64,000 nucleotides of DNA from Fragum whitleyi (lineage: Eukaryota; Mollusca; Bivalvia; Cardiida; Cardiidae), in NCBI GenBank assembly GCA_948146395.1, contig OX411552.1:12570957-12634956 (forward strand), in the 5' to 3' direction. Numbering within the stretch: the stretch's first letter is position 1; every line of letters starts with the position of its first letter. Of this stretch, positions 43,666 to 51,950 are shown piece after piece. Made by a program: the position numbers and the translations under genes. Below the pieces are notes generated by a model. It saw only the letters and a program-made list of their open reading frames with translations, did not search any database and was not told the DNA's origin.

Positions 43666-46600
43666 TTGATTGAGAACTATTTTAAGGACCAATCGGTAAG
43701 ACAAAAGCGCAAACATGAAGTTAATAGGTTAGATTATGAAACTGTACATGAATGTAAAAGATTAAAAAGAAGAGAATATATGAGAAATTATAAAAGAGAA
43801 CAGCGTCTGGAAAGTAAGCAAAAGCTTAAAGAGTGTTTAATGACAAAAGAATCTATGAGGAAAATAAGAAAGGATTCAGAAAGACAAGTCACTGAACGTA
43901 GTATGTCTAATATTTCAAAGAGGAAAGCAAGACAAGATCCAGAAAGACAAATCACTGAACGTAGTATGTCAAATATTTCAAAGAGGAAAGCAAGACAAAA
44001 TCCAGAAAGACAAATCACTGAACGTAGTATGTCAAATTTTTCAAAGAGGAAAGCAAGACAAAATCCAGAAAGACAAGTCACTGAACGTAATTTTTCTAAT
44101 ATTTCAAAGAGGAAAGCAAGAGAAGATCCAGAAAGACAAGTCACTGAACGTAGTAGGACTAATATTTCAATGAAGAAAGTAAGACAAAATCCAGAAAGGC
44201 AAGTTACTGAACGTAGTAGGACTAATATTTCAATGAAAAAAGCTAGACAAAATCCAGAAAGACAATTCATGGAACGTAGTATTTCTAATATTTCAAAGAA
44301 GCAAGCAAGACAAAATCCTGAAAGACAAATTAAGGAACAGAATCTGACTCTTATTTCAATGAAGAAAGCAAGACAAAACCCTGAAAGGCAAGTCAAAGAA
44401 AGGTTAATGTCAAAGAACTCTAAGCAAAAAGTTAGAAACAATGAGGAAAGAAATAAGAAAGAAAGATTACTAACTCTCAAATCAATGCACAAGTGCCGGT
44501 CTAGTAAGTTGTACAAAGATGCAGAAAGGCTAAAAAAACAAAATAAACGTGCATCAAGATGTTATTTGAATAAGGAAAATGAAAGAAATAAGACAAAACG
44601 TCAATGTTTGAGATCTAATTTAGATTATAGGATGAAAGAAAAGTGCTACAAAACTTCAAAACGACATGGTATTGATATAGAAGACTGTATTGAAAAATTC
44701 AGGAAAAATATTTCTAAGGGTCCCGTTTATGTTTGTTCATGCTGTAACCAAACATGGTTCAAACATTCTGTTGTACTGTTTGAGAAAATAAAATCCAAAT
44801 GCACTTCTGATGCAGTTAAAAGGTTTTCTACTGGCTACATCTCTGTTGATGGTTGTGAATGGTTGTGTAAAACTTGTTATGAAAAAATTAAGCTTAACAA
44901 AGTTCCACCAATGTCTGTTTTTAATAGGAATGAATTCCCTGTACAGCCAAAGGAACTCAATTTACATCAGCTAGAGGAGAGGCTAGTGTCTTTGAGAATT
45001 CCGTTTATGCAGATAAGAGAATTACCGAGAGGAGGTCAGCTATCTATAAAAGGAAATGTTTTCAATGTTCCTGTTGACATTCAGCCTGTCATACACAGCT
45101 TACCTAGAACATTTGATAGTCACTATACAATACCTGTTAAACTTAAGAAAAAACTTTCTTACAATAAATGTGATTTCACAGAAAATATTAGACCTCTACA
45201 TGTTTTTAGTGCTCTTCATTGGCTAGTGAACCATAGTGTGCTGTATAAAGAATCTGGTGTTACAGTAGACAATGAATGGATACAATCAATTACTTCAGAT
45301 TGTAGTGATACAGTTAAAGAATTTTTTGGTATTGAAACTGAAGGTGAAACTAATGAAGAGTTAAATTGTGATGATGATGTGGATTATGATTCTGATCACT
45401 TCAGTGAGGTTGATGAGACTGAAAAGGTTATTGGTAATAGTGATACTATGCTTGATGTTGCTGATCCAACTAGAGACAATGTTTATACTTTTGCTCCAGG
45501 TGAAGGTCAAACACCACTCAGTCTTTATCAAGATCCTGATGCTGAATATTTAGCATTTCCAACAATTTTTTGTGGACAAAGACGAACTCCAAATGAGGAA
45601 AAACATGTTCCAATCCATTTCAGCGATACATGCAAGCTAGAACTAAGACATATTGATCGCAGAGTAGCATCAAATATCCCTAACATCTTCTTCAAATTAA
45701 AGAAAGTCCAATTGAAACAAATTTCAGACAAAGTTCATCTTGCTTTAAGAAGATGCAAAAAAGAAGGAAAAACATTTACTGCCTCACAAATGCTTGATCC
45801 AAATTATTTTCAAAGTGTTGTGAGATTGGACGAGGGCTTTTATATATTCAGAAGTTTAAGAAATTCACGCCCTTATTTTGAAGCACGTAAAAAAGATGTT
45901 TTTGCAATGATTAGACAATTAGGACTACCGACTTGGTTTACATCCCTGTCATCAGCAGATACCAGGTGGCATGATCTACTGAACATGCTTTCTGAGATAA
46001 ACAATGGGAAATCACTGTCTGAGAAAGATATAGATGGATTGACTTGGATTGATAAAACAAAACTTGTGCAGAAAGATCCAGTTACTTGTGTAAGGTACTT
46101 TGACAACAGAGTTCAGGAGTTCATTAATACTGTCCTACTAAGTCCTCATGACCCACTTGGGAAAGTAGTAGACTATTTCTATCGAGTTGAATTTCAACAA
46201 AGAGGTTCACCACATATCCACATGTTAATCTGGATTGAAAATGCTCCTAGATATCATGAAAGTTCTTTAGAGGACATAACTTTATTCATAGATAAGTATG
46301 TATCATGTGAGAAAAATCCTGATCAACACCTAGTAGAACTGCAAGTTCATAAGCATTCTAAGTCTTGTAGAAAGAAACAGAAATCAATCTGTAGATTTGG
46401 CTTTCCAATTCCTCCAATGAAAAACACAACCATATTAGAACCCTTGAATGATAGTAAAGACAAGCAGGATTACAAAAAATTATTTGGGGCAATTCAAAAG
46501 AAATTAGATGAAATGAAAGATACAAATATAACACAAGAAGAATTCTTAGCTCAGATCAAAGTGAAAGAGGACGATTATATTAAAGCAATCCAAAGTTCTT

Positions 46601-48168
46601 TGAATGGTCCAAAGGTCTTTCTGAAAAGAAGATTGAGTGAGGTTAGAATTAATGCATACATGAAACCTATCCTAAATGCATGGGGTGCAAATCATGACTT
46701 ACAATTTGTATTAGATCCATATGCTTGTGCTGTATATATAGTGTCTTATATTAGTAAAGCACAGAGGGGAATGAGCATTCTTATGAATGAAGCATGTAAA
46801 GAAGCTAGAAGAGGAAACATGGATCTAAGACAACAGGTTAGACATATTGGAAACAAATTCTTGAATAGTGTTGAAGTAAGTGCCCAGGAAGCCTGCTACT
46901 TACTTTTGCAACAATCTTTGACAAAGGCCTCTAGGGATGTTGTTTTCATTAATACTTCTTTGCCTGAAGACAGAACATTTCTACTTAAGTCTAAGGAATC
47001 TTTGAAAAAACTGTCAACAAACTCTACTGATATTGAAGCAGATAATATCATTAAAAGATATTCAAAAAGACCAAGAGCACTTGAGAATTGGTGTTTAGCA
47101 GATTATGTGTCTCAGCTTGGTATTAAATACAATGATGACATTGCAACTGCAGAAAATTCAGGACAAGACTACTTAGAGCTGTCAACAGAGGAAACTATTG
47201 AAAGTGTAGACAATGAAAATATGGATACATATTGTAATTATGATGAGGTACTGGACACAGTCACAAGTAACAGTGATTCAATTGAGGATAAAAAATTTTC
47301 TATACCTGGTGGTCGGATTGTTCTAAAAAACGGTATTGTTATAAGTGAAAGGAAACATAGAAAAGTCATAAGATATGTGAGATTCTCAAAGAAGACTGAC
47401 ATTGAACAGTTTAGTAGAGAAAGGTTGCTTCTATTTAGTCCATGGAGAGATGAAAGTAGTGATTTGAAACAAGGCCATGATTCTTACCTATCACAATACA
47501 GATCTATAAAGAATTTTATAGAGCACAAGGCTTTACAGTATGAAAAAAATGCTGATGAACTAGATGATGCAGTGGAGCGTGCACAAAATGAGGAAGATTT
47601 TGATAGTGTTGCTCCAGGTACAGAGCAGTCTGAACAGGATGATGCAGATATAGGTGCTAAAGATAGTGAAACTTTCATATTCTTTGATCCTGACAGACCC
47701 GAAAATCAGAGACAAGGTGATATTGCTGGAGAATTTGATTTAAATGTTGCTTCTGTAGATATAAGTATCCGTAGGAAAACAATGTCAGATGTGGAATACA
47801 GGCAATTGATAAACTCGCTTAATACAAAACAGAGAGAATTTTTCATTCATGTTTTCCAAACCATTAAGCGTAATCAACAAAAATTGAAAGTTTTTCTAAC
47901 TGGTGGTGCAGGGGTTGGAAAATCTGTTCTTGTTAGTGCACTATTCGAAGTTTTGCAACGTTACTTGACATCTGATCCTGGTGATAATCCTGAGAATTGT
48001 AGAGTTCTGCTCTGTGCACCCACAGGTAAAGCTGCTTTTCATATAAATGGGGTAACTTTACATTCAGCTTTCCGCATTCCAGCAAGCCAGGGTTATGATT
48101 GTACACCACTGAGTAGTGACACTTTAAACACACTTCGAACAAAATATAAGACTTATCGGTTGTTATGA
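43666..48168 (+). CDS. Helentron Rep and first part of Pif1-like helicase
   Basis: About 1,500 codons. The frame is open from 43639 and has no good ATG at its beginning, so it was probably joined to the preceding frame or started further in. Residues about 60-260 are 21-residue repeats (PERQVTERSMSNISKRKA type), very basic. A zinc-finger-like region follows (C357-S-C359-C360 ... C397-EWL-C401-KT-C404). The Helitron_like_N/Rep domain has HUH motif H850-I-H852 within GSPHIHMLIW and the two-tyrosine motif Y1024-IVS-Y1028-ISK1031. After an acidic linker the helicase begins, with Walker A GGAGVGKS (1413-1420) and CAPTGKAAFHINGVTLHS (motif Ia). It ends at a TGA just before motif II, which continues in another frame. 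Rep nicks and joins DNA in rolling-circle transposition; the helicase unwinds it. Confidence 0.88.
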   Translation: MIENYFKDQSVRQKRKHEVNRLDYETVHECKRLKRREYMRNYKREQRLESKQKLKECLMTKESMRKIRKDSERQVTERSMSNISKRKARQDPERQITERSMSNISKRKARQNPERQITERSMSNFSKRKARQNPERQVTERNFSNISKRKAREDPERQVTERSRTNISMKKVRQNPERQVTERSRTNISMKKARQNPERQFMERSISNISKKQARQNPERQIKEQNLTLISMKKARQNPERQVKERLMSKNSKQKVRNNEERNKKERLLTLKSMHKCRSSKLYKDAERLKKQNKRASRCYLNKENERNKTKRQCLRSNLDYRMKEKCYKTSKRHGIDIEDCIEKFRKNISKGPVYVCSCCNQTWFKHSVVLFEKIKSKCTSDAVKRFSTGYISVDGCEWLCKTCYEKIKLNKVPPMSVFNRNEFPVQPKELNLHQLEERLVSLRIPFMQIRELPRGGQLSIKGNVFNVPVDIQPVIHSLPRTFDSHYTIPVKLKKKLSYNKCDFTENIRPLHVFSALHWLVNHSVLYKESGVTVDNEWIQSITSDCSDTVKEFFGIETEGETNEELNCDDDVDYDSDHFSEVDETEKVIGNSDTMLDVADPTRDNVYTFAPGEGQTPLSLYQDPDAEYLAFPTIFCGQRRTPNEEKHVPIHFSDTCKLELRHIDRRVASNIPNIFFKLKKVQLKQISDKVHLALRRCKKEGKTFTASQMLDPNYFQSVVRLDEGFYIFRSLRNSRPYFEARKKDVFAMIRQLGLPTWFTSLSSADTRWHDLLNMLSEINNGKSLSEKDIDGLTWIDKTKLVQKDPVTCVRYFDNRVQEFINTVLLSPHDPLGKVVDYFYRVEFQQRGSPHIHMLIWIENAPRYHESSLEDITLFIDKYVSCEKNPDQHLVELQVHKHSKSCRKKQKSICRFGFPIPPMKNTTILEPLNDSKDKQDYKKLFGAIQKKLDEMKDTNITQEEFLAQIKVKEDDYIKAIQSSLNGPKVFLKRRLSEVRINAYMKPILNAWGANHDLQFVLDPYACAVYIVSYISKAQRGMSILMNEACKEARRGNMDLRQQVRHIGNKFLNSVEVSAQEACYLLLQQSLTKASRDVVFINTSLPEDRTFLLKSKESLKKLSTNSTDIEADNIIKRYSKRPRALENWCLADYVSQLGIKYNDDIATAENSGQDYLELSTEETIESVDNENMDTYCNYDEVLDTVTSNSDSIEDKKFSIPGGRIVLKNGIVISERKHRKVIRYVRFSKKTDIEQFSRERLLLFSPWRDESSDLKQGHDSYLSQYRSIKNFIEHKALQYEKNADELDDAVERAQNEEDFDSVAPGTEQSEQDDADIGAKDSETFIFFDPDRPENQRQGDIAGEFDLNVASVDISIRRKTMSDVEYRQLINSLNTKQREFFIHVFQTIKRNQQKLKVFLTGGAGVGKSVLVSALFEVLQRYLTSDPGDNPENCRVLLCAPTGKAAFHINGVTLHSAFRIPASQGYDCTPLSSDTLNTLRTKYKTYRLL
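43850..44480 (+). repeat. 63-bp coding tandem repeat, about ten units
   Basis: CCAGAAAGACAAATCACTGA and close variants recur every 63 bp in frame. The middle units are nearly identical and the outer ones diverged. This also creates a long open frame on the opposite strand that is not a gene. Confidence 0.85.
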
Positions 48169-49451
48169 TAGATGAAGTGTCCATGGTTGGAAATAATATG
48201 CTTAAACTAATAAATGAGAGATTAAAACAAATAAAGGGCAGTGAAGCTGAATTTGGTGGTTTGCATATGATATTCATTGGTGATCTCTTCCAGTTGAAAC
48301 CAGTAATGGATGGTTGGATATTTGAAAATTTGAAATCAAGCTTTGGACCTTTAGCCACTAATTTATGGCAGGATTTTGTCAAGATGCATGAACTTGATGA
48401 GATCATGAGACAAAAAAATGACAAGCAATTTGCAGAGATTCTAAACAGGTTACGAGAAGGAAATCACACAGAAGATGATATTGAAATTTTGAAAAAGAGG
48501 TTAACTGATGTTACTAGTACAGAATACCCACAAAACACAACACATTTATTCAATACAAATGAAAAAGTAAATAATTTTAATGTGAGAAGCTTTCTAAACA
48601 ATGATAATGAAAAAGTCAACATTTCTTCCCTTGATCATGTACTAGGAGATGACAATGTGACTGTAAAACAACAACTTGTATCACGATTACCAAATGATTC
48701 AACAAACACTGCTGGTCTCAGTCAAATGGTAGGAATATGTGTTGGAATGATTTTTGATCTTTGTCTTAATCTTGATGTAGATGATGGTTTAGTAAATGGG
48801 TCGTCTTGCAAAGTAGAAAAGATTGAATACAGACAAAAAAATACTACAAGACCAAGTATTATTTGGGTTTCCTTTAAAGATGATAAAATTGGAACACTAT
48901 GGCGCTCAAAGTACAAACATTTGTATCATAGTGCTATCAATCTGTTGTGGACACCTATTTTTGATTGCAAGAGAAATTTTGTATATTTGAGAAAGACTTT
49001 TGTTAGAATACAGATCCCTCTAAGACAGTCAACTGCAAAAACTGTACATAAATCTCAAGGAGACACCCTGAGTCAGGTTATAATAGATATGGATGGGAAA
49101 CGTGTATTTCCACATGCCCATTATGTTGCTATAAGTAGATCAAGATCCCTAGAAGGACTTTACAGTGTGAACTTGAATGAGGGTAAAATTTCTGTGTCAA
49201 GCAAAGTTAAAGAAGAAATGGTCCGTTTGAGAGAATCATGCAAATTAGAATTGTGTTACACTCCTATTTACATGATCTATGAAACTCATTTTTCCTGTCT
49301 TTTCAACAATGTACAATCTTTCAGAAGCCACAAGGATGAATTATTTTCAGATCCAAATGTCGAAACTGCTGATTGTCTTTGCTTATTAGAAACATGGTTA
49401 ACTGCGGATGAATCTATTGATTTAGTTCAAAGAACTGCTTTTCTGTTGTGA
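48165..49451 (+). CDS. Helentron: remainder of helicase and start of endonuclease
   Basis: 428 codons; the frame is open from about 48150. It starts at helicase motif II (MIDEVSMVG, Asp3 Glu4), then GDLFQLKPV (motif III). Motif V region is VHKSQGDTLSQ (294-304) and motif VI region VAISRSRSLEGLY (321-333). From about 375 an exonuclease-endonuclease-phosphatase domain starts: LFNNVQSFRSHKDEL (Asn381/382) and LCLLETWL with candidate catalytic Glu409. The ATG at 48165 is internal to motif II and not a true start, so this is the shifted continuation of the preceding segment. A single-base change around 48148-48156 would explain the break. Confidence 0.85.
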   Translation: MIDEVSMVGNNMLKLINERLKQIKGSEAEFGGLHMIFIGDLFQLKPVMDGWIFENLKSSFGPLATNLWQDFVKMHELDEIMRQKNDKQFAEILNRLREGNHTEDDIEILKKRLTDVTSTEYPQNTTHLFNTNEKVNNFNVRSFLNNDNEKVNISSLDHVLGDDNVTVKQQLVSRLPNDSTNTAGLSQMVGICVGMIFDLCLNLDVDDGLVNGSSCKVEKIEYRQKNTTRPSIIWVSFKDDKIGTLWRSKYKHLYHSAINLLWTPIFDCKRNFVYLRKTFVRIQIPLRQSTAKTVHKSQGDTLSQVIIDMDGKRVFPHAHYVAISRSRSLEGLYSVNLNEGKISVSSKVKEEMVRLRESCKLELCYTPIYMIYETHFSCLFNNVQSFRSHKDELFSDPNVETADCLCLLETWLTADESIDLVQRTAFLL

Positions 49452-49828
49452 GAAAGAATATTGAAATGATTGTTGTAGAGCTTGTGGTTCAAGATAAAGA
49501 AATAGTGATTGCAACAGTGTATAACTCACCTAAATCTTGTGTGGCTGACCTAAAGATATTCCTAACTCAGAACTTAAAGACCTTTAAAGGAAAACGCCTC
49601 CTTATACAAGGTGATTTCAACATAAATTTATTAGATAGAAGCACATTTGTTGAGAGTTTTATGCAGGATTTCTTCAAATGCAAGCAGCTTGTAAAAAAAC
49701 CAACCCATTATTCTGGATCATTAATTGATCATACATGTATTTACAGTAATATACCCTTGACTTTCACAGATGTTATAGAATGTGTCTGGTCTGATCATTC
49801 AATGGTTTATGCTGCTGTACCAAAGTGA
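49448..49828 (+). CDS. Helentron: remainder of AP-type endonuclease
   Basis: 126 codons, opening with GTG inside the preceding frame's end, so not a true start. Motifs continue the endonuclease: TVYNSP, GDFNINLL (Asp56, Asn58), SLIDHTCIYSN and WSDHSMVYA (Asp116-His117, the usual C-terminal catalytic pair). The segment usually found between the Glu motif and this part (an Arg-rich, Gly-Gly-Gly type strand) is not seen. The joint therefore appears to combine a frame change with a loss of perhaps 20-25 codons. The domain is otherwise complete to its normal end. Confidence 0.8.
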   Translation: MRKNIEMIVVELVVQDKEIVIATVYNSPKSCVADLKIFLTQNLKTFKGKRLLIQGDFNINLLDRSTFVESFMQDFFKCKQLVKKPTHYSGSLIDHTCIYSNIPLTFTDVIECVWSDHSMVYAAVPK

Positions 49829-49844
49829 AGTTGACTGTATTTAA

Positions 49845-51050
49845 AACAAGATGTGTTTGTGAAACACGAATGCCCCCGTAACAGCATTTTTTTCAAAATT
49901 TGACCTTGACAAATGACCTTGAGCTTGTCAAATGACCATGACTTTGGTACCAGCAGATGCAGATCATCGAAATCTATCATCATGCCAAATATGAGCCTTG
50001 TATCTTGAATAGGCTTGAAGATATTGGCAATGTTAAGTTTTTTGGTTAACTTTTTGAGTTATTTGACCTTGGTACCAGCAGATGCGGATCATTGAGATCT
50101 ATCATCATGCCAAATATGAGCCTTGGATCTTGAATAGGCTTGAAGATATTAGCAACGTAAGTTTTTTTGAGTTATTTGACCTTGACAGATGACCTTGACC
50201 TTGTCACATGACCTTGACTATGGTACCAGCAGATATGGATTATTTAAATCTATCATCATGCAAAATATTAGCCTTGTATCTTGAATAGGCTAGATAATAT
50301 TGGCAATGTTAAGTTTTTTGAGATATTTGACCTTGAGAGATGACCTTGACCTTGTCAAATGACCTTGACTTTGGTACCAGCAGATGCGGATCATTGAGAT
50401 CTATCATCATGCCAAATATTAAACTTGTATCTTGAATAGGCTTGAAGATATTGGCAATGTTAAGTTTTTTGGTTAACTTTTTGAGTTATTTGACCTTGAG
50501 AAATGACCTTGACCTTGTCACATGACCTTGACTTTGATATCAGTAGATGCGGATCATTGAGATCTTTCATCATGCCAAATATGAGCCTTGTATCTTGAAT
50601 ATGCTTGAAGATATTGGCAATGTTAAGTTTTTTGGTTAACTTTTTGAGTTATTTTACCTTAAGAGATGACCTTGACCTTGTCACATGACCTTGACTTTGG
50701 TATCAGCAGATGCGGATCATTGAGATCTTTCATCATGCCAAATATGAGCCTTGTATCTTGAATAGGCTTGAAGATATTGGCAATGTTAAGTTTTTTGGTT
50801 AACTTTTTGAGTTATTTGACCTTGAGAGATGACCTTGACATTGTCACATGACCTTGACTTTGGTATCAGCGGATGCAGATCATTGAGATCTATCATCATG
50901 CCAAATATGAGCCTTGTATCTTGAATAGGCTTGAAGATATTGGCAATGTTAAGTTTTTTGGTTAACTTTTGCAGACAGACAGACAGACAGACGGACAGAC
51001 AGACAGCGGTAAAACAATATGCCCCCGATCTTTTGATACGGGGGCATAAA
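49845..51050 (-). mobile_element. Complete family C (pearl-like) element, about seven cores
   Basis: + strand reading: AACAAGATGTGTTTGTGAAA, CACGAATGCCCCCG, then cores of roughly 140-165 bp with GATCATTGAGATCTATCATC and TTGACCTTGACAGATGACC. A CAGACAGACAGACAGACAG tract follows, then GGTAAAACAATATGCCCCCG and GATACGGGGGCATAAAAA. Oriented opposite to the Helentron genes and only 17 bases beyond their last stop. Confidence 0.85.
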
Positions 51051-51190
51051 AATGAACAATAAAGAAACATCAGAAAGATATACATGTACCTTTAAATAGG
51101 TTTATGTGAAATCAAAGACAAGGATATATAGATATATGTAAGAAATTCGACTTAATGGTCATTTTGAAATTTCACCCGTCCTTGGTTCTT

Positions 51191-51219
51191 GCATTGTCTG
51201 CTGTTTTGGCAGACAATGC
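51191..51219. repeat. Short perfect hairpin
   Basis: GCATTGTCTGC and GCAGACAATGC around TGTTTTG. It lies between the family C element and the 4.9 kb inverted-arm element. Confidence 0.7.
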
Positions 51220-51448
51220 TGGTGGTTATAATAGGTATGGGTGACCACCATGGATATTAAAAAACCGCAATGAAAAGAAAACACCTTTGCTTAAGGTATC
51301 CCATGAACAATTTTGAAAACAGCATGACTTTCCCAGATAAAGTCTTTTTTCCTTTAGGTTGCCAGCAGAAAGGAATGAAAAATTAATTACTTTATTGGCA
51401 TTGTCATTGTAGTGCTTAAATGTTACTGGTATCTAAACATTGTATATA

Positions 51449-51950
51449 GTGCGGTGCCTTATGTAATCCCGTAGGATTTTCGTGCTGAAATTGATTTTTT
51501 TGCTTTAATTGATTGTTTATGGGTCAAGCAATCGGGAACTATGCGGGTCCAAATTTTTCGGGTCTGTTCTCCGATTTTATGGGCTCTCAAAGGAGCCCAT
51601 ATGGGCAAAATGGGTATTTTCCTAATACTAGGTTCAGGAAAGGCGTTTTTCTGTTCTTCTGAAATATTTTCTTTATGTTAACGCTGTATTTGGTGTTAGA
51701 ACATTTTAAAAAATACAATAACCCATATTTCAAAAGCTTTTCCACTATTTTTGGGCTCTCACAGAGCCCAAAATAGCAATTTTGACTGTTTCTTCTTAAT
51801 GGGTTGAGTAAAAACATTTTTTTTTGTTTAGAGATGATTTTTAAACTCTGTTTAGTATAAAGTGTTGGTTGGCATTGAAATACTTGCAGGTCCATGTTCT
51901 CTATAACCATTTCAGGATTTTATGGGCTCTCCGGTATAATAGCCCATACG
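51449..51950 (+). repeat. Left inverted arm with three hairpin units
   Basis: Hairpins TGGGCTCTCAAAGGAGCCCA (about 51579), TGGGCTCTCACAGAGCCCA (about 51752) and GGGCTCTCCGG...AGCCCA (about 51923) are spaced about 171 bp. The minus-strand open frame across it is repeat sequence. Confidence 0.65.

Larger units (their letters stand above)
41906..49844 (+). mobile_element. Helentron (Helitron2-type) element, inactivated
   Basis: Domain order is cysteine protease-like protein, Lys/Arg-rich repeat and zinc-finger region, HUH/two-Tyr Rep, Pif1-like helicase, then an AP-type endonuclease at the C-terminus. The fused endonuclease is the hallmark of Helentrons. Three frame changes break the coding region. 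The left boundary is tentative (T run at 41906); the right boundary is hidden because a family C element in opposite orientation begins 17 bases after the last stop codon. Confidence 0.75.

Noticed and set aside
43788..44516. 242-codon open frame on the minus strand opposite the Rep N-terminus
   Set aside because: It is the antisense of the 63-bp coding repeat; periodic repeats without stops on one strand stay open on the other. No motif of its own.
45368..45553. 61-codon overlapping frame rich in Met and Leu
   Set aside because: Shadow frame of the acidic Rep linker.
48165..48190. A separate helicase gene starting at the ATG at 48165
   Set aside because: The ATG lies inside Walker B motif II; motifs I and Ia are in the preceding frame, so this is a frameshifted continuation.
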